Below are positions 31,201 to 41,430 of a stretch of 64,000 bases of DNA, in pieces; position 1 is the first letter of the stretch, and every line of letters begins with the position of its first letter. The stretch is from Diadema setosum. Lineage: Eukaryota > Echinodermata > Echinoidea > Diadematoida > Diadematidae. The position numbers and the translations under genes are program-made. Where the stretch lies: contig CM067067.1 of assembly GCA_033980235.1 (NCBI GenBank), positions 8,826,047 through 8,890,046 of the forward strand. The letters are read 5' to 3'. The notes below the pieces were generated by a model. That model saw only the letters and a program-made list of their open reading frames with translations. It searched no databases and had not been told where the DNA came from.

Positions 31201-34200
31201 TCAAGAACTTGGTTCCGTCCAAGAGAAAATTCCTATAAAATCTGCATTTTGATCGTTTAACTTACTTGCATCTTCAGCAGCAGTTCAGCTTCTGTGCGAT
31301 TGTGGGTGACCAAGGTCTTGAGAAGAGGTACCATGTATTTCTGTTAACACAAACAAACACAAACATAGACCACAATGACTGAGGTTTCATAGGGAATTTC
31401 ATCATTTTTGCATTCCATACAAATTTCCCTAGTGATGCCTGCAAAGTCTTCTGGCACTCAAAATGCAAATCTAACATGAAAACCTACTTCCTACTTGAAG
31501 TTGATTTTCTGTTCATAAAGAGAAAGGGAAGAGTTGTATTAACACATTTAACTTCCCAGCAGGAATCTTGCATAATTGGCAGGAATAAAATGGTAATATT
31601 CCATCGCTACCATGTAAGAGGTTCCGTATCACAAACAAGTTTGATGCTGCTGCACACTGGTACTTCACTGCCTCACAGCTTGGTTATCGAAGGTGAAAAA
31701 AGAGTTTTGAGTTGCAACTAATGCACTTCGAATACCCTTAAACAAATACAAGAAGGGATTCTACAGTAAAATTTGTGCTTTTAAGCAAAAAACACAGACC
31801 TTGAAACACCGTCCAACTTGTTCAGGAACCAGATCCTCCTTCTTGGGCCATTCATTGGAGTTCATCACCACTTTGAATACCTGGATAGGGGCAAGAAATA
31901 CTTTGTTAATTGCTATGAACACAGATGTACTCAAACACTACATTGGCATCAGGAGCTTTTATCACTGCCTCTTTAATTACCTATCTCTCCAAACATTCAA
32001 ATAACATTTTCAGGACTTGAATAAGAACACAAGCAGATACCCACTTAACCTCATTTGAATAAATACAAATCTAGCAAACAATTATAATACATTTTTTTTT
32101 TAATGATCAAAAGTGATCACATTTGGCAATTCCTTAATCACATACAAGCACAACTATCTGTAGGAGAGAAATCAAGAAATGAATCAATGAATTATCAATG
32201 AATTATTTCATTTGTTTCATGTGACCGCTAAAAGAGACAATGAATGCTTATAGGCAGGCAACCACAGGACCAATAGCTTTAAGTTGCCTCTACAGGACTG
32301 CGCAATGATGATGAAGTGCCTTGTCTATGGGCACAACCACTGCAGACAGAGGAATCAAACCATGAACCTTGTGATTCATAGTCCAGGACATATTCGGCAT
32401 AGTAACAGCCCCTCATTCAAAGCTCAAAGATCAAACTAGCAGCAATTAAATTTGAGACATGGCATTCTTGCTTTGGGCACACTACCATAAAACAGCTGGA
32501 GGAAGCTACTCACAACACCAATGATGTCCTTGCCAGTGAATCCGTTCTTCTTCATCGTGTCCACAATAGTGTTCTCCATCTGTGACAAAGAGATTTATTA
32601 CATGAAGTGTCAATACCCAGTTATCCTTTGAAATCTCATGTACTGGTGACCATTAATCCATCTTCAGACTCCACTACTACGAATCAGATCCAGTCTACTT
32701 AATAACAAGTAATTTGAAGGTATATGTGATAATGAACTATTTCACAAGACATCCCACAATTACATACAGCATACAGCACATTACAAAACAGCACATTAGT
32801 AATGACAAAGCCCTTACGAATGGCTACTTCTCAGTAAGCTCAACTAGCAGAAATAATACCAGTTCAGCAACTACAGATGTCGGCTAATAGGCCAGCCAAG
32901 TATGCTTCGGTGCAAAATTTACTTTCAAGGTAATGTGTCACTGAAATGATTCATACATTATAATTTCTTTTCTTTTCTTTTTCTGGAGGAAACAGAAGGG
33001 TGAAATGTTGCTGAAGGTCAGGGAATGATGATCACTTTATTTTCCAAAACCTTGAGGCAGCAAGATGCAAAATTTAATCCATGGCTGATATTTCTTGAAG
33101 AAGAAGAAGCTATTACCCTTTCTCTTCAGATTTGATTGTATTACCTCTTTGATGTCTCCAGTGTCATGGATGATCTCAGACAGTTCTTGGTACAGTTCCT
33201 TTTTGCTTTCAGCATGAGCTCTTGCACGCTAGTGGTACATCACGAGAGGAAAAAACAAAAACAAAAAACAAACATGCCACATAAAGGTCATTTTGGATTC
33301 TAGACTCCATGAAAGGGTAAATGTTCTTTAACTTCATGTGGATAATAAAATAGATGTTATCATTTCATGAAACTGCAAAAATAATGTGCTGTTTCAATTC
33401 TTTTAACAACGGAAACATTGGATACCTAATTATGTTAAGAAAGTACAAGCATGTTTGTATCAAGTGAATCTTCACTATAAAGCAAGTGTTAGAAGTGATA
33501 ATAAGGTTGTATTTCTGTATTTCTAAAAAGCTACTACAGTCGAACCTATAGCGACCATTGGCTATAGTGACCACCTGTCGTATGCGACCACTAAACCCAA
33601 TTCCCCCCCAAGAGAAAAGCCATAATAACCACCCTGTCTTCAACAGCCACTTTTATCGTCTCCCTTGGGGTGGTTGCTATAGACAGGTTTGGATGTACTT
33701 TAGAACATTAGTCAACAAGATGAATAACACTGTTTAAATCACAGAAAAAAAAAAAAAACAATTTACATTGAAGATTATGCCATGTCGTCATACACAGAAA
33801 ATTATCTTGTTCTGTACACAGAAAATTAACTTGTTTATCTTATTGTGTTCCTCTTCTCATGGCATGATTCAAGTCTTATCAGATTAAATCAGTCACAAGT
33901 GACTTCCACATTATAAGTCAAGGCTCTAGATACATCACTTAAGACTTGAACAAGACCTCTCCATGAGAAAATAGGACACCCAGAACAAAATAAATGGGGC
34001 AATTTCAGCTTGCATGTAGCATTGTGCATAACGTTTCGTTTCTAAGCCTCTCAAATCCACTTGTGAGAAAACTAAGCGATCAACATAACTTCTGGTGATG
34101 TTTTAATACTCTGCACTATAGGCCTGTATGTTTCAGCACAATAAATCTCTGTCATATCCCACTTACGTAATAGTAATTTCTTTCAACTAAATGCCTTCTT

Positions 34201-37200
34201 CTGGTGTTAACAGCACAACACATGCACAAAGATTTCAGACATATATACATGAAAAGTAAACTCTACTTCATTCAAGACAATACTGCAATTAAAGTAAGAC
34301 ATATTAATAAACCCTCACAAACTTTACAAGAGAAGTTACTATATTTGACATGCAAGCATCACACAGGATATGAGTGGCCTTTACAGTCTCCTAAAAATGT
34401 CCAACCCACTGTCAAGGTTCACAAGAGTAAAATGCATGCAAGTTTTTGCCTACACAATCCTGCAAATGCAGTATCTATCATAATTTTATGGTTAGTAATT
34501 CATGAAAGTTTCGTGTGGCTGCCAATGTTTCTGGTTTTATAGTGTACACGTTGTGAAAAAGAGAGAATGCAGCAGAGATTTATTACCTGGTAGTTTGCGA
34601 TATCCGTCAGGCCAGCTTCACTGAAGATGTGCTCAAAGTTGGCTTCACTCCTCTTGGAAACTGGCATGAGTTCCTAGATGCCGAGAGAGAAAATAGCCTG
34701 GTATGTCATTCCAAAAACGACTTGAGATTTGGATGCCAGTGGAATATAAAAATATGCAACTTGGTAATCTGAGGCATATTGACTCTAACCCTTCAATATT
34801 GTTCACATATCGACTTAAAATCATAATTTCATGTTTCCTAATAATACACAGCAAACCGAACCTGATTCTTTACTTTGTTAAATTTTTGCATCCCATCAGC
34901 CTCATTAAATCAGTTCTATTTTTGTTGACCTTCATTCACTGATGTCAGGTCAAAGGAGAACATCATTTGGGATGAACAAAAGTCACAATTATTGGCCCTG
35001 TGATAATGCCCATCCTACAGTATACCTTCAATTTCTGATGCTGCAAGAAACCTATAGTCTCCCCACCTCCCTCCCATGTGAGAAATATTGCAAGAAATTA
35101 CCAGATAGCTAATCTACCACAACTCCACATGAACTAAAATATAGTCAGAGGACTAGATTTTTGATGTATACTGTATAAGCTGTTGTTTTCACGCACGTAT
35201 ATTTTTGCGAATGAGGTCCTGGCATAGACATTTCCACGAGATGTTGTTTTCTTGAATTGACACCAATGCTAATGTAAATTCATTACTCTAATGCCTGTCA
35301 ACATTTTCGCATGATGTTGAATTCACAATCCAACTATGATTCGCAAAAATAACAGCTTATACAGTATCCATTCATAACCTTACATTACCCAAACAAACCA
35401 ACAAATGAAAATATGCCATATGTATACTTGAAAGTGTACAGTGTGCAACTGTCCAGATAAAGTTTACACTCATGTACTCAGCAATTTTCATAACTAATCA
35501 TGTAAGAGGTTTTTATAGTCATGTTCACCTGCTACACCTTCATGCGATGCAGAGAAAACATTTTGTGTACAAGTACTGCTAGTATTGCAACTACTATCTA
35601 GAGAAAGTGAATCTACACCGCTTCATTCTGAGGTTCACATCTATTTCTTCAGCACTCAAATAATTACAACATTTGAGGAACGTGCACAAGCTCAAATCTC
35701 AAGCAAAGAATTACAGGTTGGTGGGACCTAAAAAGCTGCCAAGCCTAAGAAAAAAAAAAAAGAAGAAGAAGAAAAAAAAGAAAAGAAAGATGAGGTCCCT
35801 GAGTAGACAAGAAAGCTCCAGCTCCTACAATCAGTACTGTCAGTGGCAGCACACATAACAGATGTGAATGCATACCAGCAGTCTGTTGTCAAGTTGCGCC
35901 TTGGTGAGCGTTGCGATGACGCTGTTCATGTCTCGCATCTCCAGCCACACAGTGAACATGTCCACAGCAAACTGTAAGGCAATGCCTGTCAAGCGTGGAG
36001 ATGGGAACACGCAGGGTGAGATAGATTAGGGTATAGATACTACAAATGGATGTAATCCTACCTGAATGATTTATCACAGTCCAGAATAACAAACAGACTG
36101 ATAGTCTACAGGTTATTAGGAATAAGATAATGTATTTTAAGAATACTTATTTAGCTATGGTAAATGATCTATTGACACACTGGTCATCTCTGGGCAGAGA
36201 AATAATCGAGCAACACCTACACTCTTCATTCCATTGAAAAGAGCTTAATATTTCCATTACTAGCGCCAAAACAAACATGAACGCAATATAAAATATCAAT
36301 AAACTTTCGAACTTTCTTTCACTTTATAGTACAGGCGAGATTTCAATATAAAAAGCTTATTTTTCAAGATATAATGAAAGAATCTATTGCACAACCCTCC
36401 CATATTCAAAGACATTTTTAATGAAAAAAATGTGGCCAATCCACCCCATTGAGTTTGGTTTGTGACATATTGGATTTATTGTTCCTCTCATAACATGGCG
36501 CTCAATCTCTACATTCAACATTCTTCATGGTAGGCAAGTCCTCATTGCACATTCACCCCGATGACAAGTTTTCAAGTTGCAAAAGATAATTATGAATGCA
36601 AAGTAACATGCAGAAACTCACCATCTTTGACAAGATGGTCATTGAAGAGGCTGGTAAGGCATTTGGCATCCACCAAGTTTCTGGCCTGGAGGACACCAGT
36701 AATCATGGCTACCTTCTTACGCTCAATCTCTGAGAACCCTTTGAGGAACAAGAGGATCTGCACATAAAGAGAAAGTGAAGAAACAAAGTATTCAGTACAG
36801 ATCTTGTAGAACTTTATGTCTTAATCAACTCTATTTACATACTAGTATTCTAAATTAAAAGACTGCCTGTTTGCATCTCTGTATTTTGAGTCTTCTACTT
36901 CTCTCCATGGTAAGGCATTTATCCCATCAGTCTCATTAAATCAGATTTTAACCTCCACTGATACATGTCAGGTTAAAGAGAAACATCACATGGGATGAAC
37001 ACTGCACATGAATACACAAATTAACTGGAAGTTGATAAGAAACCAGAATAATATCCCTCATTAAAATCTACATCTTTAAAAGCTTTGTCAATTGAAAATT
37101 TGTATTGTTTCACTAGCAAATTTGTGTTAACCCTATTCTAACTGGGGGGGGGGGGGTCAAATTGACCCCCCCTCGACGTTTCGCACCATGATTCCGCAAC

Positions 37201-40200
37201 GCGCAAAGATTTTGCCGCGTCGTTTCATGACTTTTTTCATTCGAGTCTCCCGCATATTTTGAGACCAAATTTGCGACGTCCGGGTACACCGTTCTGAAGT
37301 TATGCAATGTTTTGCATATGCATGTCAACCCGAAAAACGCTTGAATTCATGATTTCGTGTGCAAAACCAATGCAAACTGTGTTTTTTTGTTTAATTGATA
37401 TAAATTAGATTATTTCAACTTTTAACCATTGAAATAAATCAATTCTAATGTGGATAAGCTTGAAAAAGTGCCTACAACAAATTTTGGCAAAAAAACAATA
37501 GAAAACAAAAGATCGAAAAAACAATAAAATAATAAGAAATTAACAAAACAATAAAAAACAAAAGAAAATGATTTTGATTGCGCTATTTTTTTACTAGAAA
37601 ATTGTTTGATGTGTCTTGAGGAACTCTGACACAAAAATTTAATAATCCTTCAGTCTTTTTGATGGAGTTATAGGTGAAAATATGATTTCATGCGTTAATT
37701 TGCATAATTAATTTATTAAAAAATATGAAATCAAAATTTTTCTATTGTATGACCATGTAATCTTGTAGTTGACATCCGGCTCTATGTTCAGGCAAAATTT
37801 TGCGGCGATCGCGCGATCGGCGGCCGAGATCTGAAGGGGGGGTCAAATTGACCCCCCCCCCCCCCCCCCCCCCCCAGTAAAAACTTGGTCTCAAATAGCC
37901 CAGTTAGAATAGGGTTAATGGCAGTCATGACTGAAGGAGTACGTCATGATTTTGATAAAGATCAGAAATGCTAACATTTTGACAGAAGACGATTCAGAAT
38001 ACCCGACATATTGGTTGGATGGCGAGGTGTAAAGCTGGCGAGGTGAACAGATAATACACCATGGATAAATGACAACTGCAGCAGATTTAAACATAATGCT
38101 CCTACACTCAAGATAGGCAAAGTAGGGAAAAAAGACTTTTTTTTTTTTTTTTTTTCATTTTGCTTCTGTTGTTCCATGTTGGTCATGAAGCGAGCCAGGA
38201 TTTTGTGGCTTAATGTCATCGCAGGCTCTGTAATCTGTAATCAAAACCCGATTCTCACCTTCTGGAGTTCATCTTGCAGTTTCTTCTCGAGGTACTTGTA
38301 TCGTCTAGTCAGCTTGCTGAACACCTAAAATGCAGAAGGACAAGTAATCATTTGTATAACCACCGATGACTGTAGCTTGAAGATGGGAGCTTTCAATAGC
38401 CATGGTCACACTGGCAAAAGATTGAGAAGTTCAAGATCTTGAAGATTTGCCAGTGTGATTGCAAATTTCCTGCGTAACTTCTCGCGAAACTGCCCACTCC
38501 AATCGAGGATATTTTCCCCATCCCTGCGAAACGTTAAGATATTTTTCCACTAGTGTGACCACTACTGATACTTTGCGATCTTTGCAACATGGCCAGTCCA
38601 TGTTTGTGGGCGGTGCCTCCGAAGCCATTGTGATGCACAGGTGTTCATTGTTACTTCACAATAACTACCATCAGACACCATACCTTTTTTTTTTCTCCTT
38701 ACAAACGTGCACTAGTGACCCAAATTTCTCGACCCACAGATTGAGAAGTTTTGCTGCCAGTGTGACTGGACGAAAAAAGATTGCGACTTCACGATCTTAA
38801 ACTCTTTTATCTTTTGCCAGTCTGACCGCATCTATCATGTCTCTTATGGGCCTCAGTGATAAAACACCATTTGTATCTCTTTCTAGATACGACATGTAAA
38901 CGTTAGACTTCATTATGAAAGCACGAGCTTCCCCAATACACTCCTTTAAATCTACATATTCAATGTCAAGTAGAATCACTCGTGGGGACTACTTTGCACA
39001 TTACATTCACTGCACAGTACCAGCGATATCCCGAGTGAAAGATTGTCTGATTAAAGTTGTGCATTTGTGTGTAATTTTTTGGTTTATTTCAGCTACACAT
39101 GTAAAATTATGAACATGTTTGAATAACAATGATTGGCTTTAACCTACATTTGATTTTCTGAAGCAAATGCTATCTACACATGCAAACTTCTACTGTGCTC
39201 CCATGACTCAAAGCGACAACTTACCTCACCAAAGTTTTGCATAGCCTGGGCATTGTCTTCGGTGGTGAACACGCAGACTTCGCTGCGGCAGACCTTGGTC
39301 TTATCAGAGTCTTCAACTACTGATCCTCCAGGGGCTGTCATGGTTGCACAGGTGATGGTGGGTAAAATAAGTATGAATATTTGTTGGTTAAAAATTGCAT
39401 GAAGGAGTATGACATTTATCTGAAGAAACAATTAATGTGCAAATGTCTTTTAATGAAGTAAGTTCAACAATGTCAGGAGATGTCAACATTTGTAAACCTC
39501 CATCAGCCTGTACAGTCAAACCTGCCTTAGCGGCCACCTGTCTATAGCGACCACCTGTCTATAGCGGCCACTGAAAAATCCCCCCCAGAGAAAAGTCATG
39601 TTAAAGACCCTGTGTATAGCGACCACCTGTCTAACGTGGCCAGCGGCCACAAATTTTGTTTCCTGCGGTAGATTTTAACCTGTCTATAGTGGCCAAAAAT
39701 CCAATGGAGCCGTAGCCGAGCCGATAATTCAGCGTGTTTTTCTGCTTTGTAGCCGAGCGGGCAAGGTTCAGTGATCGCCACTGCAGCATTCATCCCTCAT
39801 TTAGTCATAATGATGCACTAGAGTAAAGCTTTCTTCACGACAAAACACATACTACTGTGCAATAATTTCATAATCTACACCGGCATGGTTAAATGCACGA
39901 AACACACGGTGTGTGCATACGTACACACATACATGTACATGTAAGGATACAACGATGATACATACATGTAAGCAGTGTGCACAAAGTTTGACTACCTGTC
40001 TATAGCGGCCATCTGTATATAACGGCCACCTTTTCTGTTTCCCTTGGGTGGCCGCTATAGACAGGTTTGACTGTATTTATTTTATGTAAGTACAAGCTTA
40101 TTGTCTTGGATATCATGATTACAACGAGAAGAGCCTTACAAGAAAACAGTGTATTCTGGTGAAGGAAAACATGAACTTGGAAAAATAAGTATTCAGCACT

Positions 40201-41421
40201 TAACATGACATTCGTAACTGGATTACAAAAAGATCATGAGGGAAAAGTACAGTACACGCATTGTATACTGACATCGTTGGGTGAGCTGCACAAAATATTT
40301 GTATTTCAGTAACTGACTCAATGTCTTTGCCCCATATAATTTCCTTGTTTGTATCTTATCTTCATTCATCTTTCCAAGCAATATTTTTCATAATTATCAC
40401 TATTAGACAGCAACCGACAAAGTACAGTGCTTGAAATTTAAAAGTACTAAGTACTACAGCACAAAGTAAAGCACATAGAATTTACACACACACACACATA
40501 CTACAGACCACTGAGTGGTACTGTACGGCAAAGATCCCATCAGTCTCATTAAATCAGTTTTAAGCCTCCATTGCGCTGAGTCAGGTTCAATGGGAAACAT
40601 CATCTGGGCTTCCATACCACTTCACATTCTGAATGTGATAACAAGAAATGCACCTACCCAGGATTCCACCAGCAAACAAAATGTCAAAGAGTGTTTCAGC
40701 ATAGGACCGGTAGTTCAACTTAGAACCTGCGCCATCCAAGAATTTGGAAACTTGTTCCAAGTCGGTGCCTGCGTCGTTAAGACCTTGCAGGATGTTATCG
40801 CGGAACCCGATTGGGTCGTATTTCTCTTTTTCATCTGCAAGAAACAGAACGCATGATACAACATCTGTTAGTCAATCTTAAATGAAATTTAAGTTGTCAC
40901 CAAGACAAATCCATCTCAACTTGCAATCATGCAGAATGGATAGAAACACTTAGTTTCCTATTTTTCTATCCCAGAGCTACGACTTGAAACAATGCTTGCA
41001 ATGTTTAGCCATTGATGTTAATTGTACAAGTATAAGCTATAAGCTATAAGCTTCGACAATTTCAAGAATATCTCTGATTGGAATTCATACATCTACAATA
41101 TTGTATGTGTACATATTCTCTCCAGCACTGTCTCAAGTACATAATATGCAAAAAAAAAATTAAAAAAATTAAAAAATTAAAAATTATGACGTTAAAAGTC
41201 CACAAATGCACACTGTAAATTCTCTTGAATATTAACATGTTAAATGATCAATTAAGCTTGAAATTACATTCTTCACTAATACATATTACAATACAAGTGA
41301 TATTCTATTCAGAGTTTTTCAGCGTATTCATCCATATCCAGATCTAGACAATGTACATACCCCTCTTTCGGGTCCGAGTTCGCTGGCCCGTGAGCGTAGG
41401 CTTTTGCTCCTTTTGACTCAT
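25293..41421 (-). CDS. BZW: BZW1/BZW2 homologue (eIF5-mimic protein, 5MP)
   Basis: Fourteen coding exons on the minus strand: 41421-41361, 40834-40658, 39334-39225, 38324-38259, 36757-36622, 35985-35876, 34673-34587, 33228-33145, 32579-32514, 31880-31800, 31340-31266, 30470-30404, 27205-27083 and 25327-25293. Phases agree throughout and give 425 aa, close to the ~419 aa of vertebrate BZW proteins. The start [14 protein letters not shown], the block [12 protein letters not shown] and the end ILKWYN...[12 protein letters not shown] are family hallmarks. The last ~160 residues are the W2 (MIF4G-like HEAT) domain, ending in an acidic tail. Known family role: cytoplasmic 5MP resembles eIF5 without its GTPase-activating N-terminal domain, binds eIF2 and eIF3, and tightens start-codon choice and translation initiation. 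Sequence does not tell BZW1 from BZW2; a single pre-duplication orthologue is likely. It converges with the esterase and diverges from SPPL2. Confidence 0.96.
25791..26348. mobile_element. TTAA-flanked fold-back element, family A copy 1
   Basis: Long inverted arms of about 235 bp each, only slightly diverged, begin AGGGAAGGTAAACCC on the left and end with its near reverse complement on the right. TTAA lies at both outer edges. TTAA targets are typical of piggyBac-type elements, so it is probably a non-autonomous member. It sits in the last intron of BZW, 464 bp from the terminal exon. Confidence 0.8.
26553..26933. mobile_element. TTAA-flanked fold-back element, family B copy 1
   Basis: Ends are AGGGATGGTA on the left and TACGATCCCT on the right, flanked by TTAA at 26549-26552 and 26934-26937. 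The arms contain the inverted words TTTGATGAAAAT and ATTTTCATCAAA. A second copy is at 50190-50573. It lies 200 bp downstream of family A copy 1 in the same intron. Confidence 0.75.
27240..28377. mobile_element. ~1.1-kb element with 24-bp terminal inverted repeats
   Basis: The left end CAGGCGCAGTGGAGCACCCC and the right end (28354-28377) are inverted copies with one mismatch over 24 bp. TCAA adjoins both ends, a possible 4-bp target duplication. The interior has no long reading frame. It lies just upstream, in the BZW direction, of the penultimate coding exon, whose acceptor is at 27206. Confidence 0.65.
28879..30200. mobile_element. 1.3-kb fold-back element with CGACCGACCG arms, TAA TSD
   Basis: Starts GGCTACGGTCACAAC and ends with GTTGTGACCATAGCC. 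Subterminal regions on both sides are GC-rich and full of CGACCGACCGAT-type words in inverted order. TAA flanks both sides (28876-28878 and 30201-30203), as in PIF/Harbinger elements. There is no transposase. It lies in the intron between BZW coding exons 12 and 13. The GC-rich ends stand out from the AT-rich intron. Confidence 0.7.
30889..30905. repeat. Poly-G tract
   Basis: A run of about 16 G residues in a BZW intron. Confidence 0.9.
32270..32412 (-). mobile_element. Degenerate tRNA-derived SINE
   Basis: On the minus strand the sequence contains GGTTTGATTCC, one mismatch from the Pol III B-box consensus, preceded by an anticodon-arm-like GGACTATGAATCACAAGG. It is followed by GTGCCCATAGACAAGGCACT, as in many invertebrate tRNA-derived SINEs. 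The A-box side is eroded. It is an intronic fossil, not a working tRNA. Confidence 0.5.
33535..33697. mobile_element. Short TA-flanked element (CTATAGCGACC family)
   Basis: Left end TACAGTCGAACCTATAGCGA and right end GCTATAGACAGGTTTGGATG are diverged inverted repeats. A longer relative is at 39511-40075 with the same terminal words and CCACCTGTCTATAGCG units. Lies in a BZW intron. Confidence 0.7.
34887..34976. repeat. ~90-bp dispersed repeat, copy 1 of 3
   Basis: Begins ATCCCATCAGCCTCATTAAA and ends near GAACATCATTTGGGATGA. Copies 2 and 3 are at 36917-37003 and 40531-40612. All lie in BZW introns. The outer words ATCCCA and TGGGATGA form a short imperfect inverted repeat. Confidence 0.75.
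35168..35367. mobile_element. 200-bp TA-flanked MITE
   Basis: Perfect 17-bp terminal inverted repeats (ATACTGTATAAGCTGTT and its reverse complement). With TA taken as target duplication this fits Tc1/mariner-type MITEs. It sits in a BZW intron. Confidence 0.8.
36917..37003. repeat. ~90-bp dispersed repeat, copy 2 of 3
   Basis: Same block order as the copy at 34887: ATCCCATCAGTCTCATTAAA, a CCTCCACTGA segment, GTCAGGTTAAA, then AAACATCACATGGGATGA. Confidence 0.75.
37131..37914. mobile_element. piggyBac-like MITE, perfect 16-bp TIRs, TTAA TSD
   Basis: The ends CCCTATTCTAACTGGG and its exact reverse complement (37899-37914) are flanked by TTAA at 37127-37130 and 37915-37918. CCCT at the tip next to TTAA is the piggyBac form. 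Just inside each end is a G-run, the palindromic core GGTCAAATTGACC and a C-run (37143-37172 and 37836-37875). The interior is AT-rich without transposase. It lies in the intron between BZW coding exons 4 and 5. Confidence 0.85.
38404..38827. mobile_element. ~424-bp fold-back element (GGTCACACTGGCAAAAG ends)
   Basis: Left end GGTCACACTGGCAAAAGATT is matched in inverse by CTTTTGCCAGTCTGACC at the right. The words CCAGTGTGA and GCCAGTGTGA recur internally. No target duplication could be fixed. It ends about 80 bp from BZW coding exon 4. Confidence 0.65.
39511..40075. mobile_element. 565-bp TA-flanked element (CTATAGCGGCC family)
   Basis: Left end TACAGTCAAACCTGCCTTAG and right end GCTATAGACAGGTTTGACTG are inverted repeats, with CCACCTGTCTATAGCGGCCA-type units repeated inside each arm. 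The related short copy is at 33535-33697. It lies in the intron between BZW coding exons 2 and 3. Confidence 0.75.
40531..40612. repeat. ~90-bp dispersed repeat, copy 3 of 3
   Basis: GATCCCATCAGTCTCATTAA, then GCCTCCATTG, GTCAGGTTCAA and GGGAAACATCATCTGGG. Same order as the copies at 34887 and 36917. It lies about 45 bp downstream (BZW sense) of coding exon 2. Confidence 0.75.
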
Positions 41422-41430
41422 AAAGTTTTT

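Noticed and set aside
39705..39765. tRNA-like string TAGCCGAGCGGGCAAGG
   Set aside because: It resembles an A box, but there is no B box at the right spacing and no cloverleaf. It is inside a TA-flanked element.
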